Shown here: in pieces, positions 25,775 through 34,320 of the stretch
Numbering within the stretch: position 1 is the first letter of the stretch
Layout of the letters: every line of letters begins with the position of its first letter
NCBI RefSeq assembly: GCF_007679345.1
Contig: NZ_VEGH01000004.1
Coordinates: 62,001 to 126,000, forward strand
Reading direction: 5' to 3'
Origin: Cellulosimicrobium cellulans
Lineage (GTDB): Bacteria > Actinomycetota > Actinomycetes > Actinomycetales > Cellulomonadaceae
DNA: 64,000 nucleotides
The notes under the pieces: model-generated
What the model was told of the DNA's origin: nothing
What the model saw: the letters and a program-made list of their open reading frames with translations, nothing else
Database searches by the model: none
Position numbers and translations under genes: made by a program

Positions 25775-28129
25775 TCACCCCCGGGCGGCGCCGCGCAGGC
25801 GGCCGAGCAGCCGCCGCCCGGGGGAGGCCGGCTCCTCCGAGGAGCCGGCGGACGCCGCGATCGCGGTGAGCCTGGCCGCGATCCGGCGCCCCGCGGCGGC
25901 GGGGGAGTGCAGCGTGGCGATGTCGGCCGCGGCCCGCTGCCCCCGGGCGCGGGCCTCCTCGGGCCGCTCGAGCACCTCGCGCATGAGGCGCGCGGCGTGG
26001 TCCGGATCGGGCTCCGCCCAGGTCGCGCCGGCGGGGTACGGCGCCGCGTCCTCGGGGATCGGCACCGGTGACCAGTCGACGAGGAAGCTGTTCTCGTCGG
26101 TCATGAACTGCAGGTTCCCGCTGTACCGGGTGGCGATGACCGGCTTGCCCCACGCCATCGCCTCGGCCATGGTCAGGCCGAGACCCTCGCTGCGGTGCAG
26201 CGAGACGTAGCAGTCGCACGCCGCCATGAGCGCGTCGCGCGCGTCCGCGTCCAGGTAGTCCTCCAGGAGCACGACGTGCGGCAGCCCTGCCACGCGCAGC
26301 CGCAGCCGCTCGGCGTCGGCGGGCCGCTGGTCGGCGTTGATCGACTTCACCACGAGCACGGGCCCGTCCTCGGGCGAGAAGGCCGCGCAGAACGCGTCGA
26401 CGAGCCCGAGCGGGTTCTTCCGCTCCGCCGTGCTGAGGAAGTCGAACGCGAACAGGAACAGCGGGCCGTCGGGCAGCCCGAGCTCCGCCCGGCCGAGCGT
26501 GACGTGGGCCGGCCGCTGGGGCAGGGGCGGCGTCACCGTCGTCACGGGCAGCGTCGTGTGCGGGGCGATCGCCGCCCGGATGAAGTCCGTGGCGACCCAC
26601 ACCTCCTCGACCGCCGCGAACCCGTCGTGCTGGCTGGCGGGGAAGTCCTCGACCTCCCAGTACCACATGCCGATGCGGTAGGTCCGGTCGAAGGCCACGG
26701 GCAGCCCGGCTGCGACCGTCGGCGTCAGGTCCGCGTTCACGCAGAGGAGGGTCGTCGCGAGCGGCGCGCTCCGCGCACCGGCTCCCGGACCCGCGGGGCG
26801 CTGCCTGCTGGTCAGGTGCGTCTCCACGGCGACGGCCGCCTGCGGCACGCCGGCGGCGTCGAGCGCGGCAACGAGCTGGCGGGCGGACTCGCCGATGCCG
26901 AGCTCGCCGCGCAGGAAGCCGACCACGTTGACGCCCGGCTCGTACGCGGCGGGCGGCGGGGGCGGGGCCGTCCACCGGCGCACCGCCTCGTCGACGAGGC
27001 CGGCGTCGTACCCCTCGGCCGCGGCGTGGTCCGCCGCCCAGGCCAGGAAGGCCTCCTCGTCGCGCCCGGGGACCCACCGGAACGCCGCGCGCAGGTCCGG
27101 CCGCGACGCGCGCACCGCGAGCAGGTACCGCCCGGGCGTCCCGGACGCGGACGGCTCGGTGAGCCAGTCCAGGAGCTCCTCGCGGCGGCCCGGGTCGAAC
27201 GGGTCCGGAGCCGACGGGTCGCCGCCGCCCGGACGGAAGAGGGTCCGCAATGCCGCGTCCAGGTCGGCGCCGACGCTGGTGCGGGTCAGGTCCGCGCCGG
27301 CGGGCCGGGCGGCCGCGGCGTCCGCGTCCAGGCCCGTCATGGCGACGGCCACGCGTGACGCGAGCGCGGGGTGGTCGCTCAGCCGCGCGCGCGGGTCGCC
27401 GTCGACCCGGGGGTCCAGCAGCCACGGGCACGCCGGATCCGTGACGGTCAGGTCGACGGCGACGACCGGACGGCCGTCGAGCACGAGCCGGCCGCCGGGG
27501 TCCTCGGCGAGGAGGTGCTCGGGCCGCAGGGACCACGGCGAGACCAGGGTGGCGGGGTCGTGGACCGCGGCGTGCGGGAGCGCGGCCAGGATGCCCGGCC
27601 AGGCGTGCCCCGGAACGCCGCCCTCCGCGTCCGCGAGCACCTCGCCCCACGCCGCCAGCACGTCGGCGCGGTCCGGGCGCAGCGCGACGAGCGCCGGGTC
27701 CACCGCGCCGGCCCGCACCAGGTCCCCGGCGTCGGGGCGGCGCCCGTCGTCGGCCGGGACCGCCCGGACGACCAGGGCGAGGCCGCGGTCGGCCGCGGCG
27801 TCCGCGAGCGCGTCCGGCGCAGCGACCAGGAGGACGCCCGGGGCTGCGAGCACCACGACGTCGCGCGCGTCCTGCGCGGCGCGTCCGGCGACCGCTCGGC
27901 GGGCGGCGAGCGACCGGACGACCGCCAGCGGGTGGTACGCCGCCCACGCGTGCAGCTCGGCCAGGTCGATGCCCGCGTCGGCGGGGGACAGCACCCGCTC
28001 GGCACCGACGGGCCGGTAGCTCCCGTCGAGGTCGAGGACCTGGGACTCGGTGCCGACGGCCGCGGCGGACCGTGCGGTCAGCCGGGCGTGCGCGGCCGTC
28101 GCGGACGTCGTGACGATCAGGAGGTGCAC
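25775..28129 (-). CDS. Large GT4-type glycosyltransferase with ~370-aa N-terminal extension
   Basis: A 784-aa protein. The C-terminal ~430 residues are a GT-B enzyme with VNVVGFLRGELGIGESARQ, MWYWEVEDFP, FDFLSTAERKNP, HRSEGLGLTMAEAMAWGKP (E-x7-E) and RYSGNLQFM. The N-terminal ~370 residues begin HLLIVTTSATAAHAR and are Ala/Asp-rich; I recognise no domain there, but the opening beta-strand and the later PGRYLLAVRASRPDLRAAF hint at a second, degenerate GT-B half or a helical scaffold. GTG 28129 was chosen because it starts the first beta-strand and follows GAGGTG-poor non-coding sequence. It is transcribed away from the gmd operon's 3' end. Confidence 0.8.
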   Translation of the reverse strand: MHLLIVTTSATAAHARLTARSAAAVGTESQVLDLDGSYRPVGAERVLSPADAGIDLAELHAWAAYHPLAVVRSLAARRAVAGRAAQDARDVVVLAAPGVLLVAAPDALADAAADRGLALVVRAVPADDGRRPDAGDLVRAGAVDPALVALRPDRADVLAAWGEVLADAEGGVPGHAWPGILAALPHAAVHDPATLVSPWSLRPEHLLAEDPGGRLVLDGRPVVAVDLTVTDPACPWLLDPRVDGDPRARLSDHPALASRVAVAMTGLDADAAAARPAGADLTRTSVGADLDAALRTLFRPGGGDPSAPDPFDPGRREELLDWLTEPSASGTPGRYLLAVRASRPDLRAAFRWVPGRDEEAFLAWAADHAAAEGYDAGLVDEAVRRWTAPPPPPAAYEPGVNVVGFLRGELGIGESARQLVAALDAAGVPQAAVAVETHLTSRQRPAGPGAGARSAPLATTLLCVNADLTPTVAAGLPVAFDRTYRIGMWYWEVEDFPASQHDGFAAVEEVWVATDFIRAAIAPHTTLPVTTVTPPLPQRPAHVTLGRAELGLPDGPLFLFAFDFLSTAERKNPLGLVDAFCAAFSPEDGPVLVVKSINADQRPADAERLRLRVAGLPHVVLLEDYLDADARDALMAACDCYVSLHRSEGLGLTMAEAMAWGKPVIATRYSGNLQFMTDENSFLVDWSPVPIPEDAAPYPAGATWAEPDPDHAARLMREVLERPEEARARGQRAAADIATLHSPAAAGRRIAARLTAIAASAGSSEEPASPGRRLLGRLRGAARG

Positions 28130-28197
28130 GCGGGCTCGCTTTCGGTGACGGGGGTGGTCCGAGGGTAGCGACCGGGGCGCCGGTGAGCCCCCGGGCG

Positions 28198-29310
28198 TCA
28201 GCCGCGCCCCGCGAGACCGCGGTACACGGCCGCGTGCGCCGCGGCGGCGTCGGACCAGCGGAACGCCGCGCTGCGCTCCCGGGCGGCGGCACCCAGGAGC
28301 GGGCCCTCGTCCGACAGCGCGCGCTCCAGCCCGGCGGAGAGGGCCTCCGGGTCGAGCGGGTCGACGAGGACTCCCGCGTCGCCGACCACCTCTGCCATCG
28401 AGGTGCCGCGGGAGGTGACGACCGGGGTGCCGACCGACATGGCCTCCAGGACCGGCAGGCCGAAACCCTCCCAGGTGGACGGGAAGCAGAACGCCGTCGC
28501 AGCGGCGTAGGTCGCGCGCAGGTCCGCGGCGGACAGCCGCCCGAGCTCGACGACGCGGCGCTCCCACGGTCCGGGGGCCGGTCGGGCCGGCAGCTCGCCC
28601 CACCCCGGCGGGCCGACGAGGACCAGCCGGATCTCGGGGTCGCGCTCCGCGAGCCGGGCGAACGCGGCGAGCAGCCCGCTCACGTTCTTGCGCGGCTCGA
28701 ACGTCCCGCACCACAGCACGAAGCGGTCCGGGAGGCCGAGCCGGGTGCGCGCCTCGGCGACGTCCGCGGCGGTCACCGACCAGCCCGGCGCACCGTGCGG
28801 GACGACGTGCAGCCGCTCGGGCCCGATCCCCGCCGCGACGCAGTCCTCCGCCGTCGCCTGCGACGGCACGACGACCGCCGCGGCCTCGTCGCGGGTGCGC
28901 TCCAGCGCGCGGGTGAAGAACCGCACGCCGCGCGGGGTGAAGTGCGACGCGTCGCGCAGGAACGCGACGTCGTGCACGGTCACCACGAGCGGGCGCGACG
29001 TCGGCGGGATCGCCCAGGTGGAGGCGTGCACCACCTCGAGGGACCGGTCGGCCCACTCGGGCCGCGGCACCGACAGCCTGTTCCACGCGCGGTACAGCGC
29101 GTAGCGCGGCAGGTGCAGCGACCGGACCGGCACGGGGACGCGGAGCTCCTCGGGCGCGTCGTGCCGGTGCGCGGCGGCGAGCCCCGTGGCGCGGACGTCG
29201 TCGCGCACGCGCAGCGCGTCCAGCAGCGCGAGCAGGTAGGCCGCGGAGCCACCCGGCACCCGCTGCCACGCCTGCTCGACCGTGACGCCGACGTGGACGG
29301 GACCGGTCAT
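28198..29310 (-). CDS. GT4-type glycosyltransferase
   Basis: A 370-aa GT-B enzyme of normal length. Motifs: VPGGSAAYLLALLDAL near the N-terminus, VVTVHDVAFL, FVLWCGTFEPRKNV and PSTWEGFGLPVLEAMSVGTP with E-x7-E, similar to mannosyl- and rhamnosyltransferases. ATG 29310 overlaps the stop of the upstream GT2 gene by four bases. It is the last gene of the seven-gene operon that starts at 35423. Confidence 0.87.
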   Translation of the reverse strand: MTGPVHVGVTVEQAWQRVPGGSAAYLLALLDALRVRDDVRATGLAAAHRHDAPEELRVPVPVRSLHLPRYALYRAWNRLSVPRPEWADRSLEVVHASTWAIPPTSRPLVVTVHDVAFLRDASHFTPRGVRFFTRALERTRDEAAAVVVPSQATAEDCVAAGIGPERLHVVPHGAPGWSVTAADVAEARTRLGLPDRFVLWCGTFEPRKNVSGLLAAFARLAERDPEIRLVLVGPPGWGELPARPAPGPWERRVVELGRLSAADLRATYAAATAFCFPSTWEGFGLPVLEAMSVGTPVVTSRGTSMAEVVGDAGVLVDPLDPEALSAGLERALSDEGPLLGAAARERSAAFRWSDAAAAHAAVYRGLAGRG

Positions 29311-30335
29311 CGCGGCGCCCCCTCGGGGACCAGCAGCGCGGCCACCGTCGAGCGGGGCACCCGGGCCGCGCGGTCGACCTCCCGGCGCCGGCGCAGCGCC
29401 CCGGGGGTGCGGCGGAGCGCCGCGAGCAGCGTCCTGGCACGTCGGCCGCGCTCCGGGCCGAGCAGCGTGCGCGCCCCCGTCCGCAGGAACGCCCGGGCGA
29501 CGACCGGCACCGGCGCGTGCACGAGCGCCACCACCAGGCGGTTGCGCTCGTTGTGGTCCCGGAAGAACGCAGACGACGCGTCCGACGAGCCCGCGTGGTC
29601 GTGCACCGTGCGGGCCGCGTGCACGTGCTCCACCGCCCAGCCGCGCCGGCGCAGCCGCCAGGAGAGCTCGGTGTCCTCGTAATACATGAACAGCGACTCG
29701 TCGAGCGGTCCGACGTCCGCCAGCGCGGCGCGGGACAGTGCGGCGCACCCCCCGTTGAACCCGAAGACGTCGACCGGGGCGGGCGGCCCGGCGGCGTCGG
29801 CGAGCCAGTCGCGGTCCCGGCCGTTCGCGGCGCGCGTGACCTCGTTGCCCGTGCTGTTCAGCCGGACGCCGCCGTCCTCGTCCGCACCGGCGCGGACCCA
29901 GGTCCGGCCGGCGTGGTCGACCAGACCGGTCTCGCCCGGGCGCGCCGCGCGGAAACGGCCTCGGAGCGCCACCCGGCCGGTGGTCGCGCCGAGACGGTCG
30001 GCCCCCGGCGCGTCGAACGGCGCGACGAGCTCCGCCACGAGGTCGGGCTCGGCGACGGCGTCGTTGTTGAGCAGCACGACGACGTCCCCGGACGAGGCGG
30101 CCACGCCCGCGTTCACCCCGCCGGCGAAGCCGGTGTTGCGGCCCAGCGGCACGAGGCGGACCCCCGGCCGTGCGCGCAGCGCCTCGACGGTCCCGTCGGT
30201 CGACCCGTTGTCCACGACGAGCACCTCCACCTCGCGGCCGGGCGTCTCCTGGCGGTCCAGGGAGTCGAGGCAGCGGAGCGTCAGGTCGAGGCCGTTCCAG
30301 GTGACGACGACCACGCTGACGGAGCGCGCCGTCAC
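29307..30335 (-). CDS. GT2 rhamnosyltransferase-like enzyme
   Basis: A 342-aa GT-A enzyme with VVVTWNGLDLT, VVDNGSTDGTVEAL, LLNNDAVAEPDLV (DxD-equivalent) and FMYYEDTELSWRL, the set typical of WbbL-type rhamnosyltransferases. The C-terminus is Arg-rich with a hydrophobic patch and may associate with the membrane. GTG 30335 overlaps the DUF2142 stop and the gene's own stop overlaps the next ATG. The donor is probably dTDP-L-rhamnose given the rml genes in the window (inference). Confidence 0.85.
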   Translation of the reverse strand: MTARSVSVVVVTWNGLDLTLRCLDSLDRQETPGREVEVLVVDNGSTDGTVEALRARPGVRLVPLGRNTGFAGGVNAGVAASSGDVVVLLNNDAVAEPDLVAELVAPFDAPGADRLGATTGRVALRGRFRAARPGETGLVDHAGRTWVRAGADEDGGVRLNSTGNEVTRAANGRDRDWLADAAGPPAPVDVFGFNGGCAALSRAALADVGPLDESLFMYYEDTELSWRLRRRGWAVEHVHAARTVHDHAGSSDASSAFFRDHNERNRLVVALVHAPVPVVARAFLRTGARTLLGPERGRRARTLLAALRRTPGALRRRREVDRAARVPRSTVAALLVPEGAPR

Positions 30336-31882
30336 ACCGCCGACCCGACGGCGGGCCGCTCCGTGGCGTCGAGCGCCTCGCCGCCCGTGTCGGCCGCGTC
30401 GTCCGCCCCGGCGCGGGCGGTGAGCGCCACCGCCGCGCCGAACGCCGCGGCGGCGACGACGGCGAGGAGCCCCAGCAGCGGCAGCGGGACCGGAGGGAGC
30501 CAGGCGTCCGGTGCCAGCGAGAACCACCCGCCGTCGTCGCCGTTGACGTACCGGTGCAGGTTCTGCGCGAACGCCACCAGCTGGACGACGGCGAGCAGCG
30601 AGCCCAGCACCACCGCGAGCGAGACCCCGATCCGCCGGACCCCGGGCAGCCAGGCCGCCGGGACCTCCTGCGACCGCCGGTGGACGACGAACGCCGCGAG
30701 CAGGGGGACGCCGATCGCGACCGGCAGGATGTACCGGCCCTGCCAGATGAACCCGAGGTAGTGGGCCTGCGACGCGTGGATCACCACCGGCACCACGTAC
30801 GTCGCCGCGGCGACGAGGCCGATCACTGCGCGCTCGCGCCAGCTCCCCACGGCGAGCGCGACCAGCACGACGAAGGCGGCGCCGGCGGCGTACGCCATCA
30901 GCACCCAGCCCTCGAGCGGCGTGTCCATCCAGCCGAACTGCCCGACCATGTTGAGCACGAAGCCGTCCCAGGCGTACACGGTCAGACGGGCCGCGTTCGG
31001 GAACGTCATGTCGGGGTGGTTCACCGCCGCGCCCGAGCCCAGGGAGTTGGTGCCGACCACCCAGGCGGCCGCGGCGAGGCAGGACAGGACGACGGCGGCG
31101 AGGGGCGGCCAGGAGGCGCGCCGGCGGACCACGTCGACGAACGACCGCCACGGCGAGATGAGCAGCACGGCCGCGACGAGGATCGCGCAGTAGAGCAGCG
31201 ACAGCCCCCGGGCGTTGACGAAGAACGCGGTCGACAGGGCGATCCACCACATGCGGCTGCGCACCAGGGCCGGGTCGGGGTGCCGGAGGAGGGCGAGCAG
31301 CTGGCACCAGAGCGCGAACGCTGCCGTGATCTCGATGGCCGCCGGGTTCACCGTCGACGTCAGGAACACGATCATCGGCGTCAGGGCGCCCGCCACCCCG
31401 GGCACCGCCCACGTCGGCGGACCGGTCTGGGCGAGCGCGCGCAGGCCGAGGGACACGAAGAAGGTGGTGAATGCGGCGGACAGGATCCGCATGCCGTAGA
31501 GCACGGGATCACCAGCCGGGAGCAGGCTCGGCAGACCCACGACCGCGTAGTAGAGCGGGTTGTACCGCCCGGCCGGGGTCACGGCGTCGGACGGTTCGTC
31601 CAGGTCCTCGGTGGGCGTCAGGTCGCACCCTGCGGGCTCGTCCGGGACGAACATGTAGCACGTGGGGTAGGCGGTGACGAACCGGTAGAAGTACGGCACG
31701 TCGACGGACGTGCCGCCGGTGGTGTCCGGACCGGTGAGCTGGCCGCGGACCACCGCAGCCGCCTTGACGGTGTGGGCGGGCTCGTCGGGCGACGCCATGA
31801 GGGGGTTGGCCACCGCCCACAGGGACGACAGCACGAAGAGCACCGCCCACCAGCCCCAGAACACCTTGTCGTGGGACCTCAC
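30332..31882 (-). CDS. DUF2142 polytopic membrane protein, GT-C-like
   Basis: A 516-aa membrane protein with about eleven segments. Just after the first segment it has SPDEPAHTVKAAAVVRGQ, the DE..H signature of DUF2142, positioned like the catalytic acidic pair of GT-C enzymes. GTG 31882 overlaps the DUF2304 stop. A gene order of polyprenyl-phosphate GT2, DUF2304 and DUF2142 (33050 down to 30332) recalls three-component decoration systems: the GT2 charges a lipid, DUF2304 may help flipping, and DUF2142 transfers the sugar outside. Roles of DUF2304 and DUF2142 here are inferred. Confidence 0.85.
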   Translation of the reverse strand: MRSHDKVFWGWWAVLFVLSSLWAVANPLMASPDEPAHTVKAAAVVRGQLTGPDTTGGTSVDVPYFYRFVTAYPTCYMFVPDEPAGCDLTPTEDLDEPSDAVTPAGRYNPLYYAVVGLPSLLPAGDPVLYGMRILSAAFTTFFVSLGLRALAQTGPPTWAVPGVAGALTPMIVFLTSTVNPAAIEITAAFALWCQLLALLRHPDPALVRSRMWWIALSTAFFVNARGLSLLYCAILVAAVLLISPWRSFVDVVRRRASWPPLAAVVLSCLAAAAWVVGTNSLGSGAAVNHPDMTFPNAARLTVYAWDGFVLNMVGQFGWMDTPLEGWVLMAYAAGAAFVVLVALAVGSWRERAVIGLVAAATYVVPVVIHASQAHYLGFIWQGRYILPVAIGVPLLAAFVVHRRSQEVPAAWLPGVRRIGVSLAVVLGSLLAVVQLVAFAQNLHRYVNGDDGGWFSLAPDAWLPPVPLPLLGLLAVVAAAAFGAAVALTARAGADDAADTGGEALDATERPAVGSAV

Positions 31883-32298
31883 CGGGCGTCCTCCTCGCTC
31901 GGGCGCGGCGCGCTGCTGGGCTGCTCGGGGTGCGGCGGGCCGGACGGGCCCTGGGCGTGGGTCAGGTGCTGGCGCATCTCGAGCCGCAGCAGCGCGACCT
32001 CCTCGGCGAGCGTACGGCTCTCCTCCTCCAGGGTGGAGATCTCGGTGCTCAGCTGGATGCAGACGGCCAGCAGCACGAGGGAGGCCAGGGCGAACAGCAG
32101 GTTGGCGGGTGTCTGGACGCCGACCAGGTCCGAGAGCCAGAACGCCAGCCCGGGGAACACGCCGATCACGACGACCGCCAGCGTCAGCACGATCCAGACG
32201 GCGGCGTACTTCTCCCGGATCCGCCGGGTGCGCAGCAGGTGCAGCAGCGAGAGCACCAGTGCCAGGCACACGACGATGGAGATGATCGTGAGCCTCAT
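31879..32298 (-). CDS. DUF2304 membrane protein
   Basis: A 139-aa protein with three hydrophobic segments and the family motif LRTRRIREKYAAVWIV after the first. A coiled-coil stretch (STLEEESRTLAEEVALLRLE) and a disordered acidic tail follow. It lies between a DPM-like GT2 and a DUF2142 gene, with four-base overlaps on both sides, as in many actinobacterial glycan loci. Biochemical function is unknown; pairing suggests a partner subunit of the GT2. Confidence 0.85.
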   Translation of the reverse strand: MRLTIISIVVCLALVLSLLHLLRTRRIREKYAAVWIVLTLAVVVIGVFPGLAFWLSDLVGVQTPANLLFALASLVLLAVCIQLSTEISTLEEESRTLAEEVALLRLEMRQHLTHAQGPSGPPHPEQPSSAPRPSEEDAR

Positions 32299-33050
32299 GC
32301 GGTCCCCTCGATCTCGAGCGCCGGCTGGGCGGCGACGGTCGGCCGGGACAGCGCGATGACGAGCGCGAGCGCGGCGCGCCCGAGGAAGACGGCGGCGCGC
32401 ACGGGCGAGTGCGACGGCCGGCCGCCGGCGCGCGGCCGCATGGCGACCCCGACCTGGCGCACGACCAGCCCGGCGCGCGCGGCGATCACCAGCGACTCGA
32501 CGGTGTCCCCCAGGTACTCGGCGGGGTAGTTGCCGGAGAACAGCGTGATCGCCCGCCGGCCGCTCAGCTTGAACCCCGAGGTCGCGTCCGTGAGGGAGGT
32601 CCGGCACACCCGGGACAGCACGCCCGCCAGCATCCGCATCGACCAGCGGCGCGGACCGCGCGCCTCGTAGTCGCCGACGCCCGCGAACCGGGCGCCGATC
32701 ACGATGTCGGCGTGCTCGCGGTGCATGGTCTGGAGCAGCTGCGGGATCTCGGCGGGGTCGTGCTGCCCGTCGGCGTCGACCTGCACGGCGAGGTCGTAGC
32801 CCTTGCGCATCGCGTACGTGTAGCCGGCGCGCATGGCGCCGCCGACGCCCAGGTTGATCGGGAGCTCGAGGACGAGCGCGCCCGCCCGGGCGGCCTCCTC
32901 CGCGGTGCGGTCGGTGGAGCCGTCGTCGACGACGAGGACGTCCGCGTCGGGGACGGCGGAGAAGAGCTCGGACACCACGCCGGCGACGGTGTCCTGCTCG
33001 TTCCAGGCCGGTACGACGACGAGCATCCGCGCTCTGCTGGCGGAAGGCAT
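32295..33050 (-). CDS. GT2 polyprenyl-phosphate-sugar synthase, DPM1-like
   Basis: A 251-aa GT-A enzyme with [46 protein letters not shown] (DxD) and the Asn/Gly-rich LPINLGVGGAMRAG, matching dolichyl/polyprenyl-phosphate mannose or glucose synthases. ATG 33050 was preferred over 33059 because a TAGGA ribosome site ends 8 bases before it, whereas the site would overlap the other ATG. The stop overlaps the DUF2304 ATG. The product would be a lipid-phosphate sugar for DUF2142. Confidence 0.87.
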   Translation of the reverse strand: MPSASRARMLVVVPAWNEQDTVAGVVSELFSAVPDADVLVVDDGSTDRTAEEAARAGALVLELPINLGVGGAMRAGYTYAMRKGYDLAVQVDADGQHDPAEIPQLLQTMHREHADIVIGARFAGVGDYEARGPRRWSMRMLAGVLSRVCRTSLTDATSGFKLSGRRAITLFSGNYPAEYLGDTVESLVIAARAGLVVRQVGVAMRPRAGGRPSHSPVRAAVFLGRAALALVIALSRPTVAAQPALEIEGTA

Positions 33051-33060
33051 GGCGGCCATC

Positions 33061-34320
33061 CTACCGGCGCCCCGCGGTCGCCCGGCGCACCGCCGCGGCG
33101 TGGACGAGCACGCCGACGAGCGGACCGCACGAGAGGCTGAGCACCGCGCGGAGCTCGAGCGAGCCGGGCATGAGCAGCACGACGGCGGAGACCGCGGTCG
33201 CGACGACCCACCCCGCGGCGTACGCCCGGTGCCGGCCGAGGGCGAGCACGGCGGCACCCGTCAGCGTGAGCAGGCCGAGCGCGACGGCGGACGCCGTGAG
33301 GCCGGCCAGGACGCCTCCGGGGACGCGGTAGGCGGGGCCCAGCACCGCCGCCATGAGCCACGGGCCGACGAGCGCCGCGGCCGCGGCCCCGACCGCGCCG
33401 ACGGCGACGACCGCGCCGGCGATCTGCAGCAGGGGGCGGGCGCCCCGGTCCCGGTGCGCGAGGAAGTGCGTGATCGCGACGCCCTGGTACGCGTTCAGCG
33501 GGATGAGCAGCGGCGCGCGCGTCAGCTGCACCGCCATGAGCAGGGGCGCGGCCTGCGCGTAGGCGTCGGCCGGCGTGGTGACGCGCAGGAGCACGGGGAA
33601 CCCGACGACGAGCGCGGCACTCGCAGCCGTGCCGGCCATGGCCTGCGCGGTCGCCGTGGCGAACGCGCGGCCCGGCACCCCGGCCCGGCGCGTGCGCGCC
33701 GTCCGGACCGCGGGCGCAGCCGCGAAGCCCAGCCACGTCGCGGCCGCGAGGCCGGCGCCGGCGGCCATGCCGGCGCCGGCGAGCCCCGCGGCCGCCGCGG
33801 TGCCCGTCAGCACCAGGCGCACCACGGACTCCGCGCCCACCAGCCGAGCGTAGGTCGGCCAGGCGCCGCCGCCGGCGAGGGCGCCCGCGACCGAGGCGTG
33901 CCCCGAGAAGGCGACGACCGACACCGCGACCACCGCGAGGAGCAGCCAGGGGTCCGGCCCGAGGACCGCGCGGGCCCAGAGCGGGCCGGTCGCGAGCAGG
34001 AGGGCTGCCGCGCCCGCGCCGACGAGCAGCCCGGCCCGGAGCACCCGGGGGCCGGCGGTGCCGGGCATGCCGTCCCCCTCCAGGGCGACGTGCACCACCC
34101 GGGTCGTCTCGTTCTGGAGCCCGCCGAGCACGCCGAAGCAGAAGAACAGCAGCCCCCAGAACGCGAGGAAGTCCGCGTTGTCCGCCGGGTCGAGCACCCG
34201 GGCCGCGACGAGCAGCACGAGGTACCCGGCAGCCGCGGCGACCAGGGAGGCGACGCCCACCCCGCCGAACCGCGCGCCGTTCCCGGCCGGCGCCGCGGCG
34301 CGGTCCGCGCCGGCGGTCAC
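33061..34320 (-). CDS. Polysaccharide flippase, Wzx/MATE-like
   Basis: A 419-aa integral membrane protein with about twelve hydrophobic segments and no cytoplasmic domain. The N-terminus has VASLVAAAAGYLVLLVAARVLDPADNADF, the arrangement of oligosaccharide flippases (PST/Wzx superfamily). It would move lipid-linked repeat units across the membrane. GTG 34320 overlaps the upstream GT4 stop. This is a second export route beside Wzm/Wzt. No Wzy polymerase could be named nearby, although one of the GT-C-like proteins might serve. Confidence 0.78.
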   Translation of the reverse strand: MTAGADRAAAPAGNGARFGGVGVASLVAAAAGYLVLLVAARVLDPADNADFLAFWGLLFFCFGVLGGLQNETTRVVHVALEGDGMPGTAGPRVLRAGLLVGAGAAALLLATGPLWARAVLGPDPWLLLAVVAVSVVAFSGHASVAGALAGGGAWPTYARLVGAESVVRLVLTGTAAAAGLAGAGMAAGAGLAAATWLGFAAAPAVRTARTRRAGVPGRAFATATAQAMAGTAASAALVVGFPVLLRVTTPADAYAQAAPLLMAVQLTRAPLLIPLNAYQGVAITHFLAHRDRGARPLLQIAGAVVAVGAVGAAAAALVGPWLMAAVLGPAYRVPGGVLAGLTASAVALGLLTLTGAAVLALGRHRAYAAGWVVATAVSAVVLLMPGSLELRAVLSLSCGPLVGVLVHAAAVRRATAGRR

